The position numbers and the translations under genes were made by a program. A stretch of DNA of 64,000 nucleotides from Palaemon carinicauda (lineage: Eukaryota; Arthropoda; Malacostraca; Decapoda; Palaemonidae), in NCBI RefSeq assembly GCF_036898095.1, contig NC_090726.1, positions 36,667,513-36,731,512 of the forward strand, read 5' to 3'. Below are positions 33,244-42,159 of this stretch, one piece after another (the stretch's first letter is position 1; each line of letters starts with the position of its first letter). The notes beneath the pieces are model-generated. The model saw nothing but the letters and a program-made list of their open reading frames with translations, was not told where the DNA came from and ran no database searches.

Positions 33244-35302
33244 CTGCCTTCCTCTCCAGACAGCAGTAGGAGCCAGACTCAAGACCTTCTGGCAAGCTTG
33301 GGAGAGCAGAGGTGCAGACGCTCAGTCTGTGAAGTGGCTAAGGGAGGGATACAGAATTCCGTTCTGCCGCAGTCCCCCTCTAGCTACATCTCCCATCAAC
33401 CTCTCTCCCAACTACAAGGAGAAGGACAAGAGGCTAGCGTTGCAACAAGAGGTGTCGCTCTTGCTACAAAAGGAAGCGGTGGTCATAGTCCGGGATCATC
33501 AATCCCCGGGCTTTTACAACCGTCTCTTCCTGGTAGCCAAGAAGACAGGAGGTTGGAGACCGGTGCTGGACGTCAGTGCTCTCAATGCTTTTGTCACCAA
33601 GCAGACGTTCACGATGGAGACGACGAAGTCGGTCCTAGCAGCGGTCAGGCAGGAGGACTGGATGGTCTCGTTAGACCTGAAAGACGCATACTTTCACGTC
33701 CCCATCCATCCAGACTCCCAACCTTTCCTAAGATTCGTCTTTGGAAAGGTTGTGTACCAGTTCCAAGCCCTGTGCTTTGGCCTAAGCACGGCACCTCTTG
33801 TGTTTACCAGACTGATGAGGAATATTGCGAAATTCCTTCACTTGGCAGACATCAGAGCCTCCCTCTATTTAGACGACTGGCTTTTAAGAGCTCCCACAAG
33901 TCGTCGCTGTCTGGAGATTCTCAGATGGACTATGGATCTGACCAAGGAACTGGGCCTCCTGGTCAATTTAGAGAAGTCCCAGCTCGTCCCATCCCAGACC
34001 ATTGTCTACCTGGGTATGGAGATTCAGAGTCGAGCTTTTCGGGCTTTTCCGTCGGCCCCAAGGATCAATCAAGCCCTAGAATGCATCCAGAGCATGCTGA
34101 GAAGGAACCGATGCTCAGTCAGGCAGTGGATGAGTCTAACAGGGACACTTTCATCGCTGGCCCTGTTCATCGAGTTAGGGAGACTCCACCTCCGCCCCCT
34201 TCAGTATCATCTAGCTGCTCACTGGATAAAGGACATGACGCTAGAGACGGTTTCAGTTCCTGTTTCCGAAGAGATGAGGTCTACTCTAACGTGGTGGAAG
34301 AACAGCATTCTTCTCAAGGAAGGTCTACCATTGGCTGTTCAGACCCCCGACCACCGTCTCTTCTCGGACGCATCGGACACGGGCTGGGGTGCGACACTGG
34401 ACGGACAGGAATGCTCGGGAACATGGAATCAGGAGCAAAGGACACTTCACATCAATTGCAAGGAGTTGTTGGCAGTTCATCTGGCCTTGATAAACTTCAA
34501 GTCCCTCCAGCTAAACAAGGTGGTGGAGGTGAACTCCGACAACACCACAGCCTTGGCTTACATCTCCAAGCAGGGAGGGACTCATTCGAGGAAGTTGTTC
34601 GAGATCGCAAGGGACCTCCTCATATGGTCAAAAGATCGAAAGCTCACGCTGGTAACGAGGTTCATTCAGGGCGATATGAATGTCATGGCAGATCGCCTCA
34701 GCCGGAAGGGTCAGGTCATCCCCACAGAGTGGACCCTTCACAAGAATGTTTGCAGCAGACTGTGGGCCCTGTGGGGTCAGCCAACCATAGATCTATTCGC
34801 TACCTCGATGACCAAGAGGCTCCCGTTGTATTGTTCTCCGATTCCAGACCCAGCAGCAGTTCACGTGGATGCCTTTCTGCTGGATTGGTCCCATCTCGAT
34901 CTGTATGCATTCCCGCCGTTCAAGATTGTCAACAGGGTACTTCAGAAGTTCGCCTCTCACAAAGGGACACGGCTGACGTTGGTTGCTCCCCTCTGGCCCG
35001 CGAGAGAATGGTTCACCGAGGTACTGCAATGGCTGGTCGACGTTCCCAGGACTCTTCCTCTAAGAGTGGACCTTCTGCGTCAACCTCACGTAAAGAAGGT
35101 ACACCCAAACCTCCACGCTCTTCGTCTGACTGCCTTCAGACTATCGAAAGACTCTCAAGAGCTAGAGGCTTTTCGAAGGAGGCAGCCAGAGCGATTGCCA
35201 GAGCAAGGAGGACATCCACTCTCAGAATCTATCAGTCTAAATGGGAAGTCTTCCGAAGCTGGTGCAAGGCCAATGCAGTTTCCTCAACCAGTACCACTGT
35301 AA
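33116..35302 (+). CDS. Reverse transcriptase - RNase H - methyltransferase-like polyprotein of DIRS copy A
   Basis: One uninterrupted frame of 728 codons, overlapping the end of Gag by at least 128 nt. RT: SPGFYNRLFLVAKKTGGWRP, DLKDAYFHVPIHPDSQPF (motif A), LCFGLSTAPLVFTRLM (motif B), LYLDDWLLRA (catalytic YLDD at 33866), LGMEIQS. RNase H: LFSDASDTGWGATL, NCKELLAVHLAL, VNSDNTTALAYISKQGG, and MNVMADRLSRKG, so all four acidic residues are present. Methyltransferase-like: TIDLFATSMTKRLPLYCSPI, DLYAFPPFKIVNRVL, APLWPAREWF. The frame begins with TTG at 33116; its first ATG lies inside RT, so synthesis probably depends on frameshifting from Gag or another non-AUG mechanism. Confidence 0.92.
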   Translation: MTHLLLGSSRPFVAEPPAEEVPVQTVTVASPRRVPSPQKASFDCLPLQTAVGARLKTFWQAWESRGADAQSVKWLREGYRIPFCRSPPLATSPINLSPNYKEKDKRLALQQEVSLLLQKEAVVIVRDHQSPGFYNRLFLVAKKTGGWRPVLDVSALNAFVTKQTFTMETTKSVLAAVRQEDWMVSLDLKDAYFHVPIHPDSQPFLRFVFGKVVYQFQALCFGLSTAPLVFTRLMRNIAKFLHLADIRASLYLDDWLLRAPTSRRCLEILRWTMDLTKELGLLVNLEKSQLVPSQTIVYLGMEIQSRAFRAFPSAPRINQALECIQSMLRRNRCSVRQWMSLTGTLSSLALFIELGRLHLRPLQYHLAAHWIKDMTLETVSVPVSEEMRSTLTWWKNSILLKEGLPLAVQTPDHRLFSDASDTGWGATLDGQECSGTWNQEQRTLHINCKELLAVHLALINFKSLQLNKVVEVNSDNTTALAYISKQGGTHSRKLFEIARDLLIWSKDRKLTLVTRFIQGDMNVMADRLSRKGQVIPTEWTLHKNVCSRLWALWGQPTIDLFATSMTKRLPLYCSPIPDPAAVHVDAFLLDWSHLDLYAFPPFKIVNRVLQKFASHKGTRLTLVAPLWPAREWFTEVLQWLVDVPRTLPLRVDLLRQPHVKKVHPNLHALRLTAFRLSKDSQELEAFRRRQPERLPEQGGHPLSESISLNGKSSEAGARPMQFPQPVPL

Positions 35303-36177
35303 CCCAGATTGCTGACTTCCTGTTACATCTAAGGAACGTAAGATCCCTATCAGCTCCTACGATCAAGGGTTACAGAAGTATGTTGGCAGCGGTTTTCCGC
35401 CACAGAGGCTTGGATCTTTCCTCCAACAAAGATCTACAGGACCTCCTTAGGTCTTTTGAGACCTCAAAGGAACGTCGGTTGTCCACTCCAGGCTGGAATC
35501 TAGACGTGGTCCTAAGGTTCCTAATGTCATCAAGATTTGAACCGCTCCAATCAGCCTCTTTTAAGGACCTCACTTTAAAAACTCTTTTCCTCGTGTGCTT
35601 AGCAACAGCTAAAAGAGTAAGTGAGATCCACGCCTTCAGCAGGAACATAGGTTTCACATCTGAAACGGCTACATGTTCCTTGCAGCTTCCTTCCCGTCCT
35701 TGGCCTAAGTCGTTCGAGATCCCAAGCCTGTCCAACTTGGTGGGGAACGAACTGGAGAGAGTACTTTGCCCAGTTAGAGCTCTTAGGTACTATCTAAGAA
35801 GGTCAAAACCATTACGAGGACAATCAGAAGCCTTATGGTGTGCTATCAAGAAGCCTTCTCTACCAATGTCTAAGAACGCAGTTTCTTACTACATCAGGCT
35901 TCTGATTAGAGAAGCACATTCTCATCTGAAGGAAGAAGACCTTGCTTTGCTGAAGGTAAGGACACATGAAGTGAGAGCTGTGGCTACTTCAGTGGCCTTC
36001 AAACAGAACCGTTCTCTGCAGAGTGTTATGGATGCAACCTATTGGAGAAGCAAGTCAGTGTTCGCATCATTCTATCTCAAAGATGTCCAGTCTCTTTACG
36101 AGAACTGCTACACCCTGGGACCATTCGTAGCAGCGAGTGCAGTAGTAGGTGAGGGCTCAGCCACTACATTCCCATAA
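35008..36177 (+). CDS. Tyrosine recombinase of DIRS copy A
   Basis: 389 codons from ATG 35008 (alternative ATG 35029), overlapping the RT frame by 295 nt. N-terminal core-binding domain: RLSRARGFSKEAARAIARAR, LRIYQSKWEVFRSWCKAN, FLLHLRNVRSLSAPTIKGYR. Catalytic domain: TAKRVSEIHAFS (Arg at 35614), YYIRLLIREAHSHL, RTHEVRAVATSVAFKQN (His 35965, Arg 35974), FASFYLKDV (Tyr nucleophile at 36073). All key residues of the lambda-integrase fold used by DIRS elements are present and no stop interrupts them. The enzyme would integrate the circular DNA form without a target duplication. The same frame stays open far upstream (to 33298), but that part overlaps RT and shows no domain. Confidence 0.92.
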   Translation: MVHRGTAMAGRRSQDSSSKSGPSASTSRKEGTPKPPRSSSDCLQTIERLSRARGFSKEAARAIARARRTSTLRIYQSKWEVFRSWCKANAVSSTSTTVTQIADFLLHLRNVRSLSAPTIKGYRSMLAAVFRHRGLDLSSNKDLQDLLRSFETSKERRLSTPGWNLDVVLRFLMSSRFEPLQSASFKDLTLKTLFLVCLATAKRVSEIHAFSRNIGFTSETATCSLQLPSRPWPKSFEIPSLSNLVGNELERVLCPVRALRYYLRRSKPLRGQSEALWCAIKKPSLPMSKNAVSYYIRLLIREAHSHLKEEDLALLKVRTHEVRAVATSVAFKQNRSLQSVMDATYWRSKSVFASFYLKDVQSLYENCYTLGPFVAASAVVGEGSATTFP

Positions 36178-36577
36178 TCCCATAACCTTTTTAACCTTTC
36201 TCTTGAATACTTTTTATTGTTGTTCTTTGGGTTGTACGGTCGGCTAAGAAGCCTTCCGCATCCTGGTTGATTTGGCGGGTGGTCAATTCTTTCTTGAGAA
36301 GCGCCTAGGTTAGAGGTTGTGATGAGGTCCTTTAGTATGGGTTGCAGCCCTTTATACTTCAGCACCTAGGAGTCGTTCAGCATCCTAAGAGGACCGCTAG
36401 GCTCAGTAAGGAAGACGTACTTAAAAAAGGCAGAGTAATGGTTCAAGTCGACTTCCTTACCAGGTACTTATTTATTTTATGTTTGTTATTTTGAATAACT
36501 GATAAAATGAAATACGGGATACTTAGCTTCTTTGTTAACATGTATGCTGGTCTCCACCCACCACCCTGGGTGTGAAT

Positions 36578-36668
36578 CAGCTACATGATCATCGGGTAAG
36601 ATTAATATTGAAAAATGTTATTTTCATTAGTAAAATAAATTTTTGAATATACTTACCCGATGATCATG
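36578..36668 (-). repeat. Internal complementary region (circle-junction copy) of DIRS copy A
   Basis: 36578-36612 is the reverse complement of the left end (about 30656-30689). 36621-36668 is the reverse complement of the right end (about 36855-36905). Between them, AAAAATGTTATT is the junction. In the DIRS replication model this region templates completion of the ends and circle closure. Confidence 0.9.
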
Positions 36669-36718
36669 AATTAAAGAACCCGCCCTTCCTCCCCATAGAG
36701 AACCAGTGGACCGAGGAG

Positions 36719-36871
36719 AAAATTGAGTTCTTGTTGACAAGAAGTACTTGAGTACCTGCTCACAGATGGCGCTGTTGTGTACACCCCCACCTGGATAGCG
36801 ATCGCTGGCGTATCCCGACCGTAGATTTCTGTCGGGCAACGGAGTTGACAGCTACATGATCATCGGGTAAG
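36719..36871 (-). repeat. Right inverted terminal repeat of DIRS copy A
   Basis: Exact reverse complement of 30667-30819. Beyond it a right-specific tail (GTATATTC... to 36905) completes the element. Confidence 0.95.
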
Positions 36872-36905
36872 TATATTCAAAAATTTATTTTACTAATGAA
36901 AATAA

Positions 36906-37099
36906 AATTTTTTACTATACCTGTACTAAAGTATAATGTACTTGCATGAAGTGGGAATATTTAATAAAAAACAGTGTTTATGTTAAAACGTAGAAAGATA
37001 CTTTTGTTTTACTGTATTGTAGGATTGCAGAAAGATCTGTTAGTTCAAAATTTTCATGTTTGAGAGCTAATTAGATTTTGTATTCAATTTTTTTTTGTC
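36906..37099. other. AT-rich intron sequence, nothing recognised
   Basis: Flank of DIRS copy A inside the BPNT1 intron; AT-rich, no frame or repeat that I can support. Confidence 0.6.
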
Positions 37100-37365
37100 T
37101 CATATATACATAAACTTTTTAGATTTTGAGGACAAAATTTGCTGTCATGCATAATCTCAACCTTTGTGATTCTGAGGACAAAATTTACAGGCATTTATAG
37201 TCAACATTTGAGAATTTGAGGATAGCATTTACAATCGTTTTGAATGTCAACATTTGTGATTCTGAGGATAATGTTTATAATCATGTAAAGTGTTAACTTT
37301 TTTCTAGTCTGAAGATAACAGTTACAATCATGTAAAATGTTAACTTATGAGATTCCGATAACTAC
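37100..37365 (+). repeat. Degenerate short tandem repeats (~55-65 bp period, about 5 units)
   Basis: The phrase AACATTTGTGATTCTGAGGA, with variants (AACCTTTGTGATTCTGAGG; AACATTTGAGAATTTGAGG; AACTTTTTTCTAGTCTGAAG), recurs roughly every 55-65 bp, each followed by ATAAT/AAAATTTACA and ATCATG-like words. Diverged and non-coding. Confidence 0.75.
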
Positions 37366-37415
37366 AAGGATCACGGGACTTGATATACAGCGAAAGGTAG
37401 TAGGAGCAAGGAAAT

Positions 37416-37507
37416 ATTTTAGTACCTAGCACTTTCATGCTTTTTAAACACGCTTCTTCAGGGTACAAGTGTGTATTAAAATGCACGAAAGTGCTAGGTA
37501 CTAAAAT
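37416..37507. repeat. Inverted repeat (hairpin), ~25-bp arms, 42-bp loop
   Basis: Left arm ATTTTAGTACCTAGCACTTT (37416 onward) and right arm AAAGTGCTAGGTACTAAAAT (ending 37507) pair almost perfectly; the loop contributes further partial pairing (TTTTAAACAC with GTGTATTAAAA). It may be a small fold-back or MITE-like element; no target duplication identified. Confidence 0.85.
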
Positions 37508-37779
37508 GTTTAATTATTTTCTGCTGGCTTTTGCTAAACAATATGTTGTTTTATTTGTTAGAACATACGATAGTATGTTACAAATATTCATCTTCAAAAT
37601 GGAAATTTTAACTGGTATCATACTACTATATGAGAAATTTAATTACATGGGAGGAAGGATAAAAGAAAACGAGAAAGGCAACATTTGCCAAGCAAATAAA
37701 GTATACTGTATATCACTCCATATCCCTCTCCATGCAACCAATGACTGGCCCATATCAGTTTTTTCAAGAAATGGATCCC

Positions 37780-38470
37780 TGATCAATTTACCATCACAAT
37801 ATCAACCTCTTTCGAAAGGGGCATTTTTGGAAATAACACATTTTTGGTGTAAAAATGGCCAAAATCCCCAAGAAATCATTCTGAAGTGGGGAATGCGAAG
37901 ATTATGAATAACTTCCTGTGGGCATATATAGGCATTTCCATACCAAATTTCAGGTCATAGGGTTTAAATACCAGCCCATAGGAGCAAAAAAAGTGAAATT
38001 TTGTCTAAAAATACCAAAAATCACTAAAATTATTAATTTTGAAGTGATGTACTGTATTAGAAAAACGTGACTTACACCCTGTAAACATATCTATGGTACC
38101 CTCATACCAAATTTTGGGTCATTTGGTGTAAATATGAGGGCTCAGGGGCCAAAAATGTATATTTGTGGTCTAAAATTGAGCAAAAGTGGCAAAATTAACC
38201 ATTTTCAACAAATGTATACCAAAAATTTTGATGACTTCCTATTGGCATTCATCCAAGGCCCCTCCGTACAAAATTTCAAGTCATTCTGTTATAATAACAG
38301 GGCACAGGAGACCAAAATATCAATTTTTGTCAGATATTGGCAAAAAAAAAAAAGAAAAAAAATATTTTAAAGGTATTTATTAAGAATATTTTTAAAAGGC
38401 ACCTGGGTGTTTCTCAGCTTGACCTTTGTACCAAATTTCAGGCCATTTGTCCCAGAAATGACTTGAGATT
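37780..38470 (+). repeat. Degenerate satellite of ~163-bp period, 4-5 units
   Basis: The phrase TACCAAATTTCAGGTCAT and variants starts at 37941, 38104, 38267 and 38429, spacings 163, 163 and 162. Each is followed by AGGGxxxAAATACxxGxxC-like text, CAAAAAT and a decayed shared remainder. Units are diverged enough that ORFs 37437-37907 and 38134-38370 across it are chance. Confidence 0.82.
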
Positions 38471-38570
38471 AATCACTGAATATATGACAGGAGGAGGAGG
38501 AAGAGGAGAAGAAACATCAGGGAAAGCAATATATTTTCCTCCTATGGAATGAAAAATAAGTACTCCTATG

Positions 38571-38571
38571 C

Positions 38572-38602
<31 letters not shown>

Positions 38603-38870
38603 TTGCTAAGCTACAACCCTAGTTGGAAGAGCAAGATGCTATAAGCCCTGGGGCTCCAACAGGGAAAATAGCCCAGTGAGGAAAGGACAAAAGGAAAAAT
38701 AAAATATTTTAAGAAGAATAACTACATTGAAATAAATATCTCCCATATAAACTATATAAACTTTAACAAAACAAGAGGAAGAGAAATTGGATAGAATAGT
38801 GTGCCCGAGTGTACCCTCAAGCAAGAGAACTCTTCCAAGACAGTGGAACACCATGGTACAAAGGCTATGG
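38571..38870 (-). mobile_element. LINE 3'-end fragment with (AAT)n tail, minus strand
   Basis: Read on the minus strand it ends in CTTTCCTCACTGGGCTATTT, GGAGCCCCAGGGCTTATAG, CCAACTAGGGTTGTAGCTTA and a (AAT)n tail (TTATTA run at 38571-38602 on the + strand). It is the same family as 20106-20345 and the tail of the LINE at 40624-41503. The 5'-truncated form is typical of LINE insertion. Confidence 0.8.
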
Positions 38871-40469
38871 CACTACCAAAGACTAGAGAACAATAGTTTG
38901 ATTTTGGAGTGTCCTTTTCTAGAAGAGCTTAGTGGGCATTTGCCAAAGATGAGTTTTCAGATGCCTTGGAAAGTCAAAGGGTTAACTTGTATTACAAGCA
39001 ACAATTTGCTTTATGTTTTGTTAATTTATATAAGTGCAATGCATCCTCATGTATCCTTTGTTGAATTATGATAGTAAAGTATTATGATAAAATATTCACT
39101 GAAGATTCTCCTAACTGCGGCTGCTAAACTGGAAGAACCTGGGAAAATATTTTAGGGAATGTTGCCTCAAAGACTAAAAGGTTTCTCCGCAGTCAGAAAA
39201 AAAAGTTTGAGGTTGGCATTTAGTCATTAATTTTAACAAGCTAAGTGGCTGTTAAAAGAAACTATTTTGGTGTTTAATTTCAATACGGAAAATTAATATT
39301 GAGTAGAGTTGAACTTGTTTCATTAGATGATGTTATGATATTGTAACGTTAAAGAGCTTTTTGAGGTTAAACTACTGTGTTGTCTCCTAGGGCTTTCCTG
39401 TTCAAGGCTAGAATAGGGAATCCAATACGGCCTGATTATCAAAGAAATACTGTTTCCCATGCTCTAGGGTTAATGTATCAATATTCAAAGCATGAACTGT
39501 GTGTGTAGGAGAAACCCACAAGTTTTGGCTTATTTGAACTCGCCGCGGCACTCAGCAGCTGAAAGACGTCACACATGGTGTCATAGAAAGGAACCATACT
39601 CTACTATTTCCGGCGTACCTACATTACAACAAATCCTCAACCACCATTTGTGTTGTGTCACTGATGTGATAACATCATTCTTATCTGGTCGTTTAACCTG
39701 ATCACTTTCAAGAACAATATTAAATCCAGTACCCTAATTCAGGTTTTTCTTCCTTTTGGGATTTAATTAATGAATAAAATTCATGCTTGGTTAAGTGGCA
39801 GCATTCCAGTAATTGTATGTTTGCTTGCCTTTGTTAAGCAGGTCACCGAATCAGTCGGTTATGATAATGTTTACTCATGTCTTTCCCTTTCCAGTAGGGC
39901 TTGGTTCATGCCCTTTATACTTTAGTTGCTCTGTTTCCTATAATTCACAGTACATTCCGTTATACATTAACTCTCCACAACATGTTGTCTCTTAGTTCAT
40001 ATTAGTAGTGTCTTTAAAAAGGGGGTTTGTTTGTTATTCATTACTCAGGCATCTCTAGCTACATGTAGGCTAGCATAACCTTATTGTAGATTATTGAGCT
40101 GGGTTAATGGTGAATTTTATTACATTAATTGTACAGTAACTGCATTTACTTGTCTTCCCTAATTTAGCCTTAGTAAGGTTAGTTTAGTGGGATTAGTCTA
40201 CTTATTTAGCTGTAGCACAGCGGTCTTAAAACCTAGTTGATAGAGAGTATTCACACTTAATAATTATATTGAAATACTGTATTTGATATTCTAGGGGGAG
40301 ATGTTCCCATCCTCTTACAAATGGGGTATATCACCGAGAGTGTTGGCTAGTCAGTCAGCCATTCTTACAAGTAGTTCTCATTCCAAATTCATCTGGGTAT
40401 TAGAGAGAGAGAAGAGAGGTATGATAAAGTCATATATTGTGTGAATCTCTTCATATTTAAGAAGGGGTT
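38871..40469. other. Intron sequence without supported gene
   Basis: Only short ORFs (38787-39071, 39492-39701, 39813-39995) with no domain and no plausible splice context. A GC-richer patch at 39480-39700 (CTCGCCGCGGCACTCAGCAG) could be a transposon relic, but I cannot place it. Confidence 0.5.
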
Positions 40470-40623
40470 GGTGACAGGAAATTAGCTGACCTAGAGTATG
40501 CTGATGACGCTGTCCTTATTAGAAGAACATCACAGGACTTGCAAAGCTTGCTTACCAGAATGCATGAAATATAATGAGGTTGGGCACCAGATAAATAGAA
40601 GAAAGACAGAGATGATGAGGACG
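40470..40623 (+). pseudogene. RTE-like LINE, RT fragment before insertion
   Basis: Reads KLADLEYADDAVLIRRTSQD, LQSLLTRMHEI, stop, then VGHQINRRKTEMM. YADD is the RT catalytic motif, and INRRKTE is the lysine-bearing motif that follows it. It aligns with the minus-strand copy near 45835-45990. Interrupted at about 40623 by another LINE; resumes at 41504. Confidence 0.75.
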
Positions 40624-41503
40624 GTGGCTCCTCAACATCCGGATCTCGGTATTGATAATGTTTCTTTAAATATGTATGACTCTTTCAAAATTTTAGGTGT
40701 GATTCTCGACAGTAAATTTACTTTTGAGAAACATATAAGGTCTGTGTCTTCTTCAATTGCACAAAAAATAGGCTTATTGAGAAAGTCTTTCAAGATTTTC
40801 GGTGATCAATCTATTCTGAAGAAGTGTTTTAATTCTTTCATTCTACCTTGTTTTGAGTATTGTTCTCCTGTCTGGTGTTCAGCTGCTGATTCTCATCTTA
40901 ATTTGTTGGACAGAAACTTACGGTCTATTAAATTTCTTATTCCTGATCTAGATATTAATCTCTGGCACCGTCGTTCAATTAGTTCATTATGCATGTTGCA
41001 TAAGATTTTTCATAACTCTGACCATCCTTTACAGTCATATCTCCCTGGACAATTCTATCCTGTTCGTAATACTAGGCATGCAGTTAATTCTAATAGCCAG
41101 GCCTTCTCCATCACGAGGCTCAATACTACGCAGTACTCTAGAAATTTTATTCCAGCTGTGACCAAGTTGTGGAATGATCTTCCTAATCGGGTGGTTGAAT
41201 CAGTAGAACTTCAATAGTTCAAAGTTGGAGCAAATGCTTTTTTGTTGACCAGGCGGACATGAGTCTTTTTATAGTTTATTTATGACATATTTGTTTTTGA
41301 TGTTGTTAATAGTTTATATATGACATGTCTGTTTTGACGTTGTTACTTATTTTAGAATGATTTATTGTTAATTTGTTCTCTTCATTTATTTATTTCCTTA
41401 TTTCCTTTCCTCACTGGGCTATTTTTCCCTGATGAAGCCCCTGGGCTTATAGCATCTTGCTTTTCCAACTAGGGTTGTAGCTTGGATAGTAATAATAATA
41501 ATA
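40624..41503 (+). mobile_element. 5'-truncated Jockey-like LINE inserted in the RTE-like LINE
   Basis: One frame to 41217: DSFKILGVILDSKFTFEKHI, LRKSFKIFGDQSIL, NSFILPCFEYCSPVWCSAAD, and FIPAVTKLWNDLPNRVVESV, the usual C-terminal end of RT proteins from Jockey/CR1-type elements (after the catalytic core). The tail TTTCCTCACTGGGCTATTTT, then CCAACTAGGGTTGTAGCTTG and an AATAATAATAAT run, ends near 41503. The catalytic RT core is absent (5' truncation), so it is inactive. Flanking sequence rejoins the RTE-like LINE exactly (GATGATGAGGACGG to AATATGCAATG). Confidence 0.82.
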
Positions 41504-42155
41504 TAGAATATGCAATGGAAGATGAAATATTATTGCAAGGAGAAAGGATTAATTAGGTGGAATCATTTAAATATTTGAGAACTATGATCTCTAATACAGG
41601 AACTTTAGAATTTGAGTTTAATGAAAGATTAAAAAAAGCAAATCAGACAGTGGCTAGGTTAAGTAAAATTTTGAAATCAAATTGCCTGAAATTGCATATA
41701 AAAATCAGGCTATATACCAGTTTAGTGAGATTGGTGTTACTGTTTGGACATAAGTCTTGGTGTGACAATGAAACAATATCCAACAGATTTTGTAAATTTG
41801 AGAATAAAGCCCTCAGAAGAATATTGGGAGTTAAATGGCAGGACATGATTAGAAATGAAACTAGAAGAGAGATTACTCAAGTGCCATATATGGATGAGAT
41901 CATGATGAGGTGTAGATGGAGATGATTTGGGCATGCTCTTTGCACTTCCCAAGTGAGGTTAGTTCACCAAACTTTCACCTGGGCTCCACAAGTCATTAGA
42001 AGATGTGGAAGACCCAGACCTACATGGCTGAGGACTATGAAGCGTGAGGTAGGGGATGATGAATGGAGAAGTGTTGATTTAAAAGCTCAAGATAGAGATG
42101 ACTGGCAAAATCTAACAGAGTTCCTTTGTGTCAATAAACATGGGAGGAGATGATG
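41504..42155 (+). pseudogene. RTE-like LINE, C-terminal part
   Basis: VESFKYLRTMISNTGTLEFE, KANQTVARLSKILKSNCLKL, SLVRLVLLFGHKSWC (the LLYG-CETW-like block of RTE-type elements), NKALRRILGVKWQDMIRNET, stop at about 41925, then RRCGRPRPTWLRTMKREVGD. Homologous to the minus-strand copy at 45185-45830. Confidence 0.8.
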
Positions 42156-42159
42156 ATGA

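Larger units (their letters stand above)
30652..36905 (+). mobile_element. Complete DIRS-type retrotransposon (copy A), 6.25 kb, young
   Basis: Inverted terminal repeats 30667-30819 and 36719-36871 (153 bp each) are identical as I read them. Outside them, short end-specific sequences differ: left TTTTTCAATATTAAT, right GTATATTCAAAAATTTATTT to AATAA. The internal complementary region 36578-36668 holds both outer ends joined in reverse complement, which fixes the borders at about 30652 and 36905 and shows the circle junction. Gag, RT-RNase H-methyltransferase-like and recombinase frames follow in order, all on the + strand. No target duplication. It belongs to a different family from copies 1-5 (other termini, different Gag). 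Confidence 0.93.

Noticed and set aside
33298..34990. Upstream part of the 959-codon frame as protein sequence
   Set aside because: No domain recognised and it overlaps RT-RNase H; recombinase similarity starts only around 35120, so an ATG at 35008 or 35029 is a better start.
37437..37907. 156-codon ORF as a gene
   Set aside because: No domain, begins inside a hairpin and runs into a degenerate satellite; no splice or homology support.
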